Below are positions 19,696 through 32,700 of a stretch of 37,666 nt of DNA, in pieces (within the stretch, counting starts at the first letter, position 1; each line of letters begins with the position of its first letter). Source of the stretch: Phaeoceros laevis (taxonomy: Eukaryota; Anthocerotophyta; Anthocerotopsida; Notothyladales); the NCBI GenBank assembly GCA_049999765.1, contig JBNGIQ010009211.1:1-37666 (forward strand), read 5' to 3'. The position numbers and the translations under genes are program-made. The notes beneath the pieces are model-generated. The model was not told where the DNA came from. It was given only the letters and a program-made list of their open reading frames with translations, and did no database searches.

Positions 19696-22545
19696 AAATC
19701 GTATGGGGTATGAGATGGATCTAGACTCTAGCTTGCGGAGATACCGACAAATGCGCCTGTAACCTGTTGCTCAATGATAGAACAGGTAGGAATCCGTAGG
19801 ATCTGTGGCAGAGCTTGAATATGCCGTAAACAACTGCTTAAAAAACGGGTTCCGGAGGGGGGACGCCTCGCTGCTGCCATGCGGATATGTATTGGGATAT
19901 GCTTGACGGGGCCTGCCTGCCCCTTCTGCCGTTGCTGCGCTGTACGTACGTTGGGTTTACACCTACATGTAGGCAAGCACACTACCTACCTACCTACATT
20001 TGGCCAGCGTCATCAGATATTCTTAGCATCTCTCACTCAAGTTCCTTCCAGACCATATCTTAGTCATATCCGCCTTTTTAACGCAAGCGACGCTTCCATG
20101 TGTCCATGCAGACCTTCTTGCTCATGCTATTAGGGATGCAGCTTCACTTTACGGCTTACACCCCCGGTAAGATTCCATAAATTTCATAGTAACTTGCATC
20201 TCCCCTTAAACTTACAGTGTCAATGTCCATCAAACTAATAAATACGTTAATAATTTCTGTATTATTATTTTTTACTGGCATTTATATTAGGGTGACACGG
20301 TTGACAGGGTTGACACATGGTGTCATCCCTAGTTTGAGGGGCCGGGCTTTACATATGAAAGAGAGTGTTTTCACCTTACACTTTACATTGCAGTGACACG
20401 TAATACAGTCATACTACCCTGTCAACCCCCCTGACCCCGTAAACCTGCACCCCTACATGCTATTTGTTTTCACCATTTTATCCAACCAGGTGCAGGAGGA
20501 GCATGTCAAAATCCAGGGCCTTTCCTTAATCTTCTTCCAGACTGCATGGCATTGTCTCCCTTCCCTCGCCTTGTGTGTTTCTGTCTGTCTGCTTGTCTGT
20601 CAATCCGTTGTAGCGTACTGCGGAAAAAGCAGCGATGGTGGCATGGATGGATCGGATAGAATGCACGCGTGTGCCCGCTTCCCGCTGCAACTTCTGCTCT
20701 GCTTCGAGTTTTTTCATGGACTGGAGCCTCATCCACAATGCAATTTGGCAAGTAGGGGTGCACTGGAGGTAGACCTAGCCACTGGGCCTGCCTGCGGAAG
20801 AAGAAGCAACTCCACCGACAGTGGCCGGTCCTAGGCCTATGATGAGAGGGAGGGGCGTGTGCTTTCGGCCACAAGATGCAGGTGCAGGATGCATGGCACA
20901 ACAGGCTTTGGAAGTTTGCTCGGTCGGAGTGAAAGGGGAGAAAATGAAAGAAGTCGAGAGCTCCGAGGCCATGCTTACAGCAGCTTAGTCTTGGCAGATA
21001 GATAGACATGTATGTCTACAGTGGCAGTGCGTTGTGTGGCTGCCTGGGCTGGCCGTGGTTGGAATCTTGCAGAGGAGGTGACCGCGGATTGGGCCTAGGC
21101 GGGGCCCTTCGGCATCTGGTGGAGCCGAGCGTGAAACTCCCGGCTGCTTTATGAGGCGAGCAGTGGTGTCATCTGGCTCGCAGCGCTGGCTGGTGGCCGA
21201 CTCCCGAGGCTGCTGGACAAGCAAGCAGCTTCAAGCAAGCAAGCTCCTCTCTCTCTCCGACTCCCTCTGGCATTGCTCTTCCCATCTTCTAAGTCCAACC
21301 TAGTCTTTGGCATCGTCTTTGCCTTGCCATTGTCTTCGTTCTTTTTCTCGCCATAGAACGGGGCGGGGGGGGCGGGGGTGCGGGCTCCAATGAGGCGCCT
21401 CGGTTTTTTGACCAGTTGCGTTGCTGCGGACCCACAGGATTTGTGTCACCCGCGGGGCTGGCCTATGGGAGCAGTGACCAGTCTTCCACACTACCACTGC
21501 CCGTGCTTTTTCTCTCCCACCTGCCCTGCCTTGTCCTTCTCTTTCCCCTCTCATCACCCTGCTACTGCTACGACACGCTTGGCAATGAAGGTTGTTGCTT
21601 CACCGAGGGACTGCCTAGACTGAGCCTGTGACTCCTATGCTCTCATAAAAAAAGGTGCTGCTTCTTTCTTGACCGGCTTACTACGACGTCTTGTTCAACA
21701 TTACGTGTTGATGCGCATGGACTGCCCTGCCTGCCCGCACTTCATCCCTCCACACTCCAAATCGGATAGACACTTCAGCCTGCAATGGATAAAAAGCGTA
21801 ACTCCCACATGGATGAGGATGTCGTTGACGACCACACCACTTTGTTTATGTTTTGAGGGTGATGCTGCTGGTACTAGGCGAAGGTGCGGAGGGTGGCTAA
21901 CACGCACTTTTCGCAATCGCACTCACTCAGATTACATTATCAATGTAAACGTGTGACTAGTGTCTTCGAAGGTGCTAGTCACGACCACCTTCACTTTTGA
22001 AGCCTACAATTGGTAATTTCAAGTAAATAACAGCAAATCCTCCGTTACTGCTGCTCATTCTCGCCATCATTCTCATGGAATACTGCACTTGTACATGTTC
22101 CCTGCGGAGACTTACGTCAGCAAAATCCGGGAGCAAGATTCTCGAATTGCAGAGATACAAAATTAGCCTGACATGCACAGTAACGCTTACAACCCCCGCT
22201 TACATCATATTCCTCCTATTAGAACCCAGCACATGTAAAAGCGAGTGCATGCAAAAGATTGAAGATCTCTGTTACATGCGGACCCGGATGGGATCTTCCA
22301 CCTTAGAGGCTGCGTGTGCTTGGTTTGACAAGGCTGCTCGTCTCCCCATGTTTCTATTAATTGCTAGGCCTTGGATAAAAAGTCACTGGTTGCAGACACC
22401 CTGGCTGCCGCGAAAACTGGCGTCTGTTTATTGGCCCGATACTTCATCCCAAACTGCAAAACCGGCTGCTATTTTACACTCCTCCAAAGCTGTGGCAAGC
22501 GAGGCACGACAAAACTGGCTCAAAGCTGAATTTACAGTGGATCTA

Positions 22546-25500
22546 TCATGCAACTCCGTAGTCCCTCGACTCCAGTTTTCTGGAGGATGCCAACGGGTAG
22601 GGTTGTTCCAGTGGTCTCTTCAGCCGATCTTCCAACTTCTTAGCCGAAAAGTCTTGAGAAACGGCCTTCGAGATCTTGGAGTTCTCAAGTCCTCCGTTGA
22701 CATAACTCAGAGTGCCGTTCCCATGACTAAATAGGTAGGACTCTAGCTGACCTGTGGAAGCTAGGATAAGACCTATAAAAGCAGGGAACAAAGGGTCAGT
22801 AGAAAACCCAGAGTACTCAAATGTAGATGGAGAGAAAGCTAGAGACATTCTTTGAAGGTCTAAAGCTTTACCTCGAAAAAGAGCAGATGGTGTATCTGGT
22901 CGAGACTTAAACTCTGGATGAAATTGTACACCAACATAAAACGGGTGTCCTGGAAGCTCCAGAACCTGAGGCACCGCAAAATGCACATTGTTAAGTAAAG
23001 CCCCTACTGAGACAAGTTGTCGTAGTAAGGTAAACTTGGAGGCAAGCACAATACTGCATACCTCCATGCGGCGGCCGCTTTCATCCTTCCCTACAAACCG
23101 TATCCCTGCGGATTCCAGCTCCTCCACCATATCCGGATTCACCTGGATGAAAGAGGCGAGACAAGATTTGATTGTTGCTAAATAGAGCGAAAATCAAGCA
23201 ACTAAGGACGCAAAAAAAACTCCACTGTAAGAAGCAATCAGGTGGTCTCTACAGAAGGGATGGTGTCAATCACCTCGTAGCGGTGCCGGTGGCGCTCATC
23301 TACATAGGCCTCCTTTCGGTACCTGCATCAGCCACATGGTAAACAACAGTAAGGTATGAACATGCCACACAGACGATGCCAAATAGGATTGACATAATTC
23401 ATCTGGCATCTTACAGCTTTGCTGTAATACAGTCAGGCGTTTGGAAATAAGTCCTCCTTGAGCCTAGCCTCATTGTTCCTCCCATATGTGTCTTGGAACC
23501 CTGAAGTAAATACACAGAAGTAGGCAGAAAATGATTACTCATTCAAATTTCTGGTTTCAGAACTTGTCTGTGTAAAAAACCCTGTTGAACAACGACTACC
23601 TCTGGCATGTATATAATACATGGACACGAGGTGGACGGGTCAAACTCTGCACTGTTTGCATCCTTCTTTCCTAGAACCTGTGGCACCCACAACAAATGAT
23701 TTCAGCGAGAAACATGGACTAACCTGAAGAGATATTCCGCTCTTTTCAATAAAGCACACAACCACAACCAAGACAGTTTAAAACCTACGTTCTGAGCAAA
23801 CTCCACAACAGCTATTTGCATTCCCAAGCATATGCCCAAGTACGGAACACGACTTTCTCGAGCATAATTTGCTGCCAACATCATGCCCCGGGCACCGCGG
23901 TCCCCAAAGCCCCCGGGCACCAGAACACCATCAGAGTCCTGCAAGAATACTCATTGATCAGCTGAAGTTTTATTTTGGACACTGCCCCATTCAATTACAA
24001 CCCGGTAAGTGTGTGCACACCTTCAAAGTCTGCCAAGCTGAGTGATGTCCCTCTGGATCCTAAAGCAAGCCGCAAAAATCCCTGTCAGAATACATGAAGA
24101 ACAGATCGGCAAATGTGGCATAGATATTGCCCCTACGTAGCCTACATTTCACCTGTTCCTTGGCTAGGTCTTCCAAATCAGTTGCCGCCACCCACTGCAC
24201 GACCAGCTTTCTTTGACACGCAATAGAGGCATGCTGTAAAGCCTGCAACTCATTTGACATGTAATCAGCACAACTGCCCTGACAAACCAACAAGTCCACA
24301 CTCCGATATCTCAGTAGAATCGTTTTAACAGGAACTGACTGACCACGTAGTGAATGGAAAGCAAGTGCCTCAGTGGTAGTGACAAATTTAACATGATCAC
24401 CATGATGCTGTCTGCTTTTCTGTATTTTCCTCATCACTGGCACATAAAGAACCCTTTTAACAGGAACTAACTGACGACTAGTGAATGGAAAAGCAACAAG
24501 AGCCTCAGTGGTAGTGACAAATTTAACATGATCACCATGAAGTTGTCTGTTTTTCTGTATTTTCCTCATCACTGACACATAAGGAGGAAACAGTACATTC
24601 CTACCTAGTACATACACATCACAGGAAAAATGTCAACATGTTGAGACCATAATCCTCAGAACACTAACCTTCACAACAGACAAATAAGAGTCCGATAAAC
24701 CCGTGTATTTCCCAACCATAGCAATCTTAACCTGCACATTGATTCATGCATCTGTAAACATGTTTGAACAAGAACGCTTGTTGAGCTCATTTTCGCTGTG
24801 CCCCTATCCAGTTTATTGCAGGAATGAACCACGAGCTAGAATAGAACTTCACTTACAGGTACAGTAAGCTTGTCACAAAGTTTAGCTCGCAACGCCCATT
24901 GCTGTAACTCCGGATCCGGGACAGTGCTGTACAGTAAAACTCTCGTCAATTCCAGCACAGGAGGTACTGCATGACTATAAGGACCAAAAGCCTTGACTGT
25001 CCAAGCAAAAGGGAAGGTGCGCACAAGAGAAAGAAAGAACGTCAAAACAGCAACTCACTCTAAATTCAACTGTTTCAAAATGGCTGAATGTGCTTTTTGA
25101 TCCTGAGCCACCAACCACAGTCAACATATCAAAACTAGCATTGCTTGGGAGAAAGGATGTCATGGGGTGCCACATATAATGAGAGGTCTTATTTACCCGT
25201 AATAGCAGTGGAACCTGCCAAATGTTGGAAACATCATGGATGTTCAGGATGTGCGAAGCCTACAATCAAGAACCGAGTTATCTGGATCAGCACCTTAATA
25301 ACTCTGAACTGAAAGAAACGACAATGGGCATAGAATTGCTGTGAAGTGGCAGAGACATACGGGAACGTGACAAAACTGAGAAAGCTTTTCTTTTGTAGCC
25401 TGTTCCAGTTTCTGCACCGAAAATAACAGCATATGATTACAAAATTTGTTCAGGGCACACAGAGAAGCAAACAGCAGGTAGTAAAGAACAGGAGAAGCCA

Positions 25501-26953
25501 AAAGTAGGTACTAGAGCTGGTGGTATAAAATTTAAACTCACGCTAGCACTCCTGCAGGCCAGTAAATGCGGAGTCAAACCCAAGGCTCTAAGTTCCCTAA
25601 CGCTGTGTTGAGTGGGTTTTGTTTTCTGCAAATGCAAACAGACTGGGTGACAAACAAGTTTCACCACATTCTACACATGTTATGAACATTCTAATTGCAA
25701 AGACATGATGACCAAGTACTCACTTGCTCACCCACAACTCCAAGGACAGGTACAAGGCTGACGTGAACGAGACAAAAATTGTGTGTCCCTAGAGCCACCA
25801 GCAGGTCAGGCAAACCCTAGAAACATCAGTGTCAACAGAATTTACTCTTCGTGGACAAGTCATCAACTACTGAACAAGAACTCACCAACACGGAACTGGA
25901 ATTGTCGAAGAGCTTCTATGAAAGGCATAGATTCAATGTCCCCTGCAAGTAGTGCAACAAATGACAGGCAGGGTCAGTCTGCGACCAGTTTCACACACTC
26001 GTTCCACAAGACGCTACAAAAATCATAGAGCAGGTGTAGAGTATTAACCAACAGTTCCGCCCAGCTCAATGACACAAACATCAGGAGATCCTGGCAGCCC
26101 ATCAACTGACACTCTAGCAACTTTCTCAATCCAATCCTGTATAGCATCTGTAATATGGGGAACTACCTGCCAAGTAAAACCCAGAAACCTCAGCATTATC
26201 AATACGTGTGCTTCTGTGACTAGAATACCAGGAGCGAAGTGAGCTTGGCAAACCAGCAGACAAGCAGTAAAAGATGCAATGTTCACATATATGAACCTGC
26301 ACAGTCTTCCCGAGAAAGTCTCCCCGTCGCTCCTTCTCAATAACAGACTGCATTGAACGTCAAACATAATTGAAAAGTTGCACAGCATGTGGAAACATAC
26401 AAATGCAATCTCTGCCGGCAACAAGATAGTTCAGCAAACCTGGTATATTTTTCCAGTAGTAATGTTGTTGTCGGCCGTCAATGTGATATCCAAAAACCTT
26501 TCGTAATTTCCGAGGTCCAGATCCGCCTGCACAGCATCACCTTGCTGTGGTTCAGCACCTAGGCTACTTCGGGCTACGATTTCACAAGGACTATGTGGCC
26601 ACTGGACAAATCGAGTGGCCACAACGGCAAAGGGAAACTGGAAGGTCCGATTTCTATAAAGTCGCCCATCACCTCCCCACCGTCGTCGAGAACAAAAACC
26701 TCCCCATGCTCGAAAGGAGACATCGTCCCAGCATCTGTGTTCAAGTACGGATCTGCCAGCCGGACGACAGGGTCAGATCTCCGAACACCGACCACCACAA
26801 ATTTTTTAAAAGACGCTGGGAGCGATCCATCTTACCAATCTTAATTGACGTAACCCGGAGGCCGCAAGCCTTGAGAATAACACCTATGCTGCTTGCCGTG
26901 ACACCCTTCCCCAGCCCGCTGACCACTCCTCCGGACACCAGCACGTACTTCAT
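22546..26953 (-). CDS. CTPS: CTP synthase, 22 exons, 614 aa
   Basis: Converts UTP, ATP and glutamine to CTP, the rate-limiting step of cytidine nucleotide supply; cytosolic. Exons in order are 26953-26836, 26752-26673, 26526-26440, 26347-26297, 26166-26049, 25942-25886, 25788-25724, 25625-25542, 25411-25361, 25259-25197, 25102-25059, 24926-24857, 24731-24669, 24242-24153, 24059-24021, 23938-23789, 23677-23600, 23500-23415, 23322-23274, 23142-23062, 22965-22872 and 22772-22546. They sum to 1845 nt and stay in phase throughout. The amidoligase domain starts [17 protein letters not shown] and holds [19 protein letters not shown] and [20 protein letters not shown]. The linker is [41 protein letters not shown] opens the glutaminase half. 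There GICLGMQ carries the nucleophile Cys397, and FHPEFKSRP carries His524 and Glu526. A basic C-terminal tail of about 45 residues follows. One intron contains a 132-bp duplication. No lesion seen. Confidence 0.96.
24321..24582. repeat. About 132-bp imperfect tandem duplication in a CTP synthase intron
   Basis: Copy one (about 24321-24450) and copy two (about 24453-24582) share ttttaacaggaact, cctcagtggtagtgacaaat, ttaacatgatcaccatga and tgtattttcctcatcact. Small substitutions and indels separate the copies. Both lie in the intron between the exons for [16 protein letters not shown] and [12 protein letters not shown], the longest of this gene. Confidence 0.9.
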
Positions 26954-28327
26954 TCTCCTCTCCCCGGCAAAACTATCCTCCTCCTCTCGTCCGGCTCCAG
27001 CGAGAGAGCACGATACACTAACTGGCCGGCTCCAGCACACAACGGGCAATTTGACTCGTGTCAACGCCCTGTGCGCTGCGAATTGCCAAGGTAGAAGCTG
27101 TGTTACATGGCAGCTGAACCTACAGAGGCTGGTCAGCGCAGAGCTCGCCGGCATTTCGTAATGTGATCAACACCAGCTCCGCATTCCCAAAGAGAATCCT
27201 CCCGGGAAGCGGCAACCACAAGTCGACAATTCGTTTTCCACAATTCACGTTCAGCTTGCGCCGCCTCACTCGATTGCGCAGGCAGCAGAGAGGAACGGAC
27301 CTTGGAAACACTCGCGTAGAAATCTCGGAATGCGGAAGAGCGCACAGTCTATTCCTCACAAGGCAGGAGCAACACGGAATTGGCAGCGCGACATTCTGCG
27401 GCGGGCGGATGCTGCTTCTCTGCTGCCTGCTGTACAGTTCCAAAAGCTGCTCGACTTAAATCCACGGGCAGTCGCAAGCGCCAAGAATCTGCAGGCATGA
27501 CGTCCGACAAGTCACGCGGCCGGATGTAAAATACCATTTTGTACAAACCCTAAGCCCTAAAAGGGTCAAGCCCCCAGCCTTGTCCCCTTGTCCTATTCTG
27601 CGCACATTCGTTATCAAGCCCCATAGTCAGCGTGGCGGCTGGTGAGGCGTTAACCTGGGCGGCAACCACTTCCGTTTCCAAAGCGGAGGCTCTACATACC
27701 CACTAAACCTTGCCCGCGTGCCACAACTCCTTTTAGGGTTTCCATCACCGGCGTATCTGCTGCGACAGATTTGATACTTCTCTCGTCTGCGAGCCTAAAA
27801 CGGCACCATTCCCGACAAGAGAAGAAGGAACCGCGAGGAAACTGGGAGGACAAACCTGAATTTACGGATTAAATAGATTCTGATACTTCACAATCTGCAG
27901 ATCAATTGCGGGTTCGCAAATCGAACCGCGAGCACATTCATCTCCAATGGGTCTTTCTGATCATAACTAGTTCAACTAACCCGCAAGTAACAGGGAACAC
28001 CTATCGGCAGTTCTCATCATCGATACAAGCCCGGCCCGCATTGCGGCATGAGCTATACAACCGCGTGCCGGGAAACCCAATGATCGTATAAGTAGCCTTC
28101 TGGTCTGGATCATCACCTCAGGCTCCCAGATAGTCTGAAGACTCACTTTGGCACGCCTTAATGCTGCATGGACAAGCGCGTCCAGTGAGGTCGTCAAGCC
28201 TTTCCAAGCCTTGAGTGCACCTAAATCCTGTTATACCGACAGGAAAGCAGATGAATACAAAGGACTTCAAAGCAGGCTAAGGGTTGGAATTGAGGAAAGT
28301 TCGGCGTGTCTGACAATATGCTCAGAC
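26954..28327. promoter_or_regulatory. CTP synthase upstream region, VSR 3' region
   Basis: No supported coding frame. Two telobox-like motifs in opposite orientation lie at 27545-27553 (AAACCCTAA) and 27733-27741 (TTAGGGTTT), 590-790 bp upstream of the CTP synthase start. They are candidate growth-linked promoter elements for this nucleotide-supply gene; function is inferred. Confidence 0.4.
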
Positions 28328-31300
28328 TTAGCTGTTGTACCTGTCGTCATCTTGAAGATGATGGTGGGCATCTCCCTGGCTGTCAAGTGGCATGTATTGT
28401 GCCATAATCGCTCTAATCTCGGAGTCCATGTATGACTACAACCACCGACACCGGCCAGTAGAAAGAGTAAGAAACTGAAAGGGCCTTTTGAAACACCACA
28501 CAACAATAGCAAAGAAGGGCAGTTGCTTACTCGCAGCCTGTACTTGTACACAATGTAGCCACCCACACCAACCACAGCCAGCGCTGCAAACACTATCATT
28601 GTCACGACCCAGCCAACCCTAGACGCCTGCTCTGACTTGCCTGTGCCCAAACAAATGTCAGAAACAAGTAAAAAGTGGCCCAGTGGTCCACAACGCGCTC
28701 ATCAGCAAATGAGATGTTTCTTCTTGAGCGGAAAGTACACAACTTACTTATGCATGTGTCATGCTCTCGGATGTAGAGGAGATCAGATGAGCCTGTGCAT
28801 GAGCACTCGTAGCTTCCCCACGTGTTTTTGCACGAGCATTGAGGACATGTGCACTTGGACTTCTCCGCACACTCGTCAATATCTGGTAAGACACCACATT
28901 CAAGAACACTGAAACGAGTTCCTAGTTCTTTCACAGCTAACATGGCAGATAGATACCGGCAAAGCCATTTATGGCATACCAATGCAGCTTTTGACACCAT
29001 CCCCCCTGAATCCTACTGGGCATTCACATCCCTGCAACTTGACATCCTGTAAAACCAACCGACGAAGATGAGGAAATGGAGGCCGCTGGCTTATCACTCA
29101 TCACAGTTCACTACCTCTGGAAGATTTACCACTTACCGAGCAGGCAGAAAAGACAATAGGACCCCTTGACTCTTTCCAACAGTTACCATTGTCAATGGTG
29201 CATCGACCAGTACCAATGGCTGATATAACAAACAGAAGTTAGGAACAGTGAACATTGTTACCCTCTGGAAAGTGCTTATTGGTTCAAGAATGTGCAGAAC
29301 GAAAAATCGTGACTTACGATCACAGGAGCTGTAGCCATCACCCTGGAATTGTACCCCATTAACCACAGGGCACTGACAGATTCGGCCGCGGAAGGTATCC
29401 TGCCAATGTAGATGATTGTTATTGACTGCAAAATTCATCCATGACAGCCACAAAGACTCTGATCCTTGTAGTGCTTGAAACCAACAAAACTACCTTGCAA
29501 GCAGTGATGTTCTGCTTAGTATTTTGCCAACACCCCCCGTTGTTGTTAAGACATTCATTTGTTTCCATCTCTGTAAAATAGAACCACAATCAAATCAACT
29601 ATCATAATTGGCCAAAAAACAACACACAACAAGTATCAAGTTAGCTGCTAACCTTCGTTCAAACAAATAGGTGGCTCGGTTGACTCCTGGAATCCTGAAC
29701 AGATGGCTTTGAGAACAGCCGACCTCTCTAGCTTACCTGAAAAAAGCCAGAAAAAATTCACGACATTAACCACAAAATCCAACATTGTAACAATTACGAT
29801 CCACAGCCTTTCATGAACCCAACACTTACCTCGGTATTGCCTCTGATTGACAATAAGAGTAGGCAATATTGTTACATCACCACGGTCACCTGTGCCAACC
29901 TGCAAAAGAGAAAGAACAGCACCTCAGAAATTTTTCCACATGCAACTGCCAGCCCCCTTTTATGTGCACTAAGGCAAGTTGTTCCCCTTCCAGCTGTGGC
30001 TGCAAATCATTAGACCATCCCTGTAGGATATTACCTGTGCATCTTGCTCCCTTTTCAATATCAAGTTGTCTGCATCCGCATCAGGGTTGCCCATGCAGGC
30101 ATTAATGTCCTCCACATTGAGACCTATATTGCCACATCGATTGCAGAATCAGAACGATAACCCAAAATACACCATAAGAGTCATTTGCAGCAGGCTCCCA
30201 CCGCTGCCTATATCTCATGTAGAATACATTCAACACAGGCTAACAAGAGGATAGGGAGTCAACACTGACCCAAAGACCTGATGACCTCCTCTGCGCAAGC
30301 TTTGTTGTACTTGTTGTCCTTCATAGGACACCTTACAGCAAAATCAGTCACGTAATCCCACCAAATCCAAGGCTTTGAAAGCTTGTCTCGTCCAACAGTG
30401 AACACACAGAGCTGCCTCAAATTCTCAGTCACCACATCTTTGCCATCATAGCCCAGGGTGAAATCCTGCTCAGGATCCGGTGCACAGTATCTTCCGTTGT
30501 TGATACACTGTGCTTTGCACTGCTTGCTGTTGATGAAAGTCTGAGGGCAGTACCATGTTATATAGTGCGGAATGAACTGCGCAAATTGTCCCTGCTCCAG
30601 AATCTCAGCTGCTCCCTTGAAGTTTTTCACGAAGTCCAAAATAGTATCGCACTTCGGCCCACACTGATCATTACTATTTGTCCAGAGCTCATACTCCACA
30701 CGGGCATCAGGGTGGGGCAACGACTCTCTCCAATCCAAGTTCAAAGTGACCATATCAGTCCTGGCTGCCAACCACTTCTTCAATTGGTCGCCGAAGCTCT
30801 GCTCAATAAGGGCAGATGGGATGGTGATGTTCTGCAAGTAGGTGAACGATTCTGCATCACCACCCGGTTCGTCCATGGTTATCAAAGGCTCAGCCTTGTC
30901 ATCGGAAACAAGTACAGCAGCCGCTCCAGCTTGCTGCGCATTCCAGGCCTTTTTAGCGAAGAAGCAACCTGCAACACAAAACCCCAAGTTTGAGCTGAGA
31001 GGGCCCCTGACAACTCGACAAAGACGGCCACAACTATGCGACTCAACAATATCCTGGGGAGCGAGCCCCTCAGACGCTTCTAGAAACAAACCCCTGAGCC
31101 ACAATACACACACCCGCAAACCTACTGCATGCGCCTGACACCAGCTGAAGCACCAGGTTATCGCCTCCAAAGAGTAGGAGTCCACCCTCGAGAGCCAGAT
31201 CTAGCTCTCTCAGATGACCTACTGGCATACACTTTCAGACTCCTATTCACGGGATACTGGGACCTCTTGCCAACATGTAGGACCATGCAATTCTTCATCA

Positions 31301-31686
31301 GTACACCAGGAGACGTCTTACCAACCCTACCACATATGGAAGGTCTCAATCCAGGACTGGAGGCTAGTACTAGACCACACACAACAGACACAACCATCCA
31401 GCCTACCTCCACGATCCGTGAGTAAAATCGTGGGAAGCGATCCGGATGTCGCCTTGAAGCTGGTGGTGAACGACATGCACGCTGTGGGATTCTCGCTTGG
31501 GTACAGGACGTTCCCCAGCAAAGTCCCCCCGTAATGAGGCACCCCGAAGTTGCCAATCGCACTGGTGTACGACTTCTGCCCGGCCGTGGAAGGCGAACTC
31601 ACGGTGATGCTGTTTTCCTCGACCACGAACTTGGCCTGCGCCACCGCCACGAGCAGCAGGGTGCACAGCGCCACCGCCACCGCCAT
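28328..31686 (-). CDS. VSR: Vacuolar sorting receptor (BP-80 type), 12 exons, 627 aa
   Basis: A type I membrane receptor that binds vacuolar sorting signals of cargo in the ER/Golgi/TGN system. Exons are 31686-31407, 30968-30270, 30123-30035, 29899-29830, 29736-29653, 29570-29494, 29399-29318, 29219-29137, 29046-28980, 28882-28748, 28640-28531 and 28435-28328; the sum is 1884 nt and phases agree. Residues 1-18 are a signal peptide ([18 protein letters not shown]). The PA domain follows with [35 protein letters not shown] and [13 protein letters not shown] central Cys-rich part has [16 protein letters not shown] repeats include [11 protein letters not shown] and a calcium-type DIDECAEKS at about 511. 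One transmembrane span lies at about 565-585. The tail starts [23 protein letters not shown] with the YMPL sorting motif at 606-609. The last residues, [15 protein letters not shown], are read through to TAA; agg/gtacaac could instead be a donor, so the C-terminus is less certain. Confidence 0.95.
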
Positions 31687-32440
31687 GGCGATCTGACGAG
31701 GGTCCACGGAGGAGGAGCTTATGATCCCAGAACGACCAACATGCAATTTGTCACTGAAAGGCTAGTCTAGTTAGCTTACAGCGTTATAGCCTTATTAGAG
31801 CCCACAATAGTTCTGGGTCTAGACTAGCCTACCCCAAGCAAAAGAGGATCTCCTCCCTTCGAGAGGCTTTGTGGCGTCGTGCAAGTGGCGGCAGCAATAT
31901 GGCCCAGAACGTGGAGTACACGGGGGCACGTGAAGTGGTAAGCAAGCGAGTTCACATTGCGGGCCGCGTCCGGCCACCCCAGCGTATGAGGACATACGTC
32001 TACTACATATGTAGCATGCCCACCGGACACACCGGACGCGGGGAGAACCTTGGCTTGTAAGAAATGTCAATAATGAGAGAAAGAGAAACACTAGACTAGT
32101 CTAGTGTGAGGCAGTCCGCGGTGCAGACGCCGCGAAGCAAGCCACACCGACCGGGTCGTCACACGCAAATATTGCTGCTTGCTCAGCACCCGACATTTCC
32201 CTGCTATCCCTCGCTTCCGTAAAAGGCACGCGGCCCGGCTGCAACCTCGGGCACATCCTTGCCGCCCTTGAAAAGATATGCTGGTCTGATCTGACCCGAG
32301 GTGCGGATGCCCGTAGGCAGGCCGCTGCACCTCCTAGAAGTGTAGTTGTGGCAAATTTATGCACTTGATCACGGCACACCATCAAACCTTGGAGAAGGAG
32401 AAAACCTAAACCCGTATCCTCCCCAACCTACGGATTCGGA
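31687..32440. promoter_or_regulatory. VSR upstream region
   Basis: No supported gene. It carries the leader and promoter of the vacuolar sorting receptor. A perfect 16-bp palindrome actagactagtctagt lies at about 32089-32104. The palindrome is a sequence fact; any regulatory role is not shown. Confidence 0.4.
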
Positions 32441-32455
32441 GGAATGAATTTTTGT

Positions 32456-32700
32456 GTTTTTTTTTTTGGAAGGGTATCCTATTGGGTTACATGTGGATTG
32501 TTATGGAATTGGGTGGGACTCTCGAACTTCATCAATCGTCTGAGTTCAAGGTGCTCTTTGCATGACAAAACTGTTATAAGAACAATACTCACATGTAGTA
32601 GTAAGGTTATTATGGTGTTTAGCCGACTCCACATGGGAATCGAACACCCCGCCAAGTTTTTCGACCGGCCGTGACGTTCAAGGATTACAAGCGACAACCG
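32456..32700 (-). mobile_element. Possible SINE-like retroposon (weak)
   Basis: Read on the minus strand, this stretch has a tRNA B-box-like word tgttcgattccc near 32650. An unrelated body of about 180 bp follows, then an A-run (12-13 bases at about 32456-32469) continuing as acacaaaaattc. That order, polymerase III box then body then A tail, is that of a SINE. No convincing A box or target-site duplication was found, so this is tentative. Confidence 0.3.

Larger units (their letters stand above)
18280..22545. other. Long intergenic region upstream of GLK and downstream of CTP synthase
   Basis: About 4.3 kb with no supported gene. It holds a 27-bp duplication at 19059-19108, a GGT microsatellite at 19644-19695 and AT-rich and pyrimidine-rich tracts. 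Frames at 20457-20834 and 21300-21631 have no domains and biased composition. The stretch probably holds GLK regulatory sequence toward its left end and the CTP synthase 3' region at its right end. Confidence 0.55.

Noticed and set aside
20457-20834. 125-codon plus-strand frame starting with a hydrophobic segment
   Set aside because: No domain or splice support; the complementary strand is equally open, indicating chance.
22075-22734. 219-codon plus-strand frame
   Set aside because: It overlaps the last CTP synthase exon in antisense, has no domain and its composition looks random.
25060-25175. Frame reading [15 protein letters not shown] in a CTP synthase intron
   Set aside because: The family sequence [14 protein letters not shown] is found in another frame after the acceptor at 25103, and only that choice keeps phase with both neighbouring exons.
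31687-31746. Upstream extension of the VSR frame to 31746
   Set aside because: It would put about 20 polar residues before the signal peptide; the ATG at 31686 directly precedes the hydrophobic core.
32630-32665. tRNA-like T-arm (gttcgattccc) on the minus strand
   Set aside because: No cloverleaf can be built: the acceptor, D and anticodon arms are missing. Kept only as weak evidence for a SINE.
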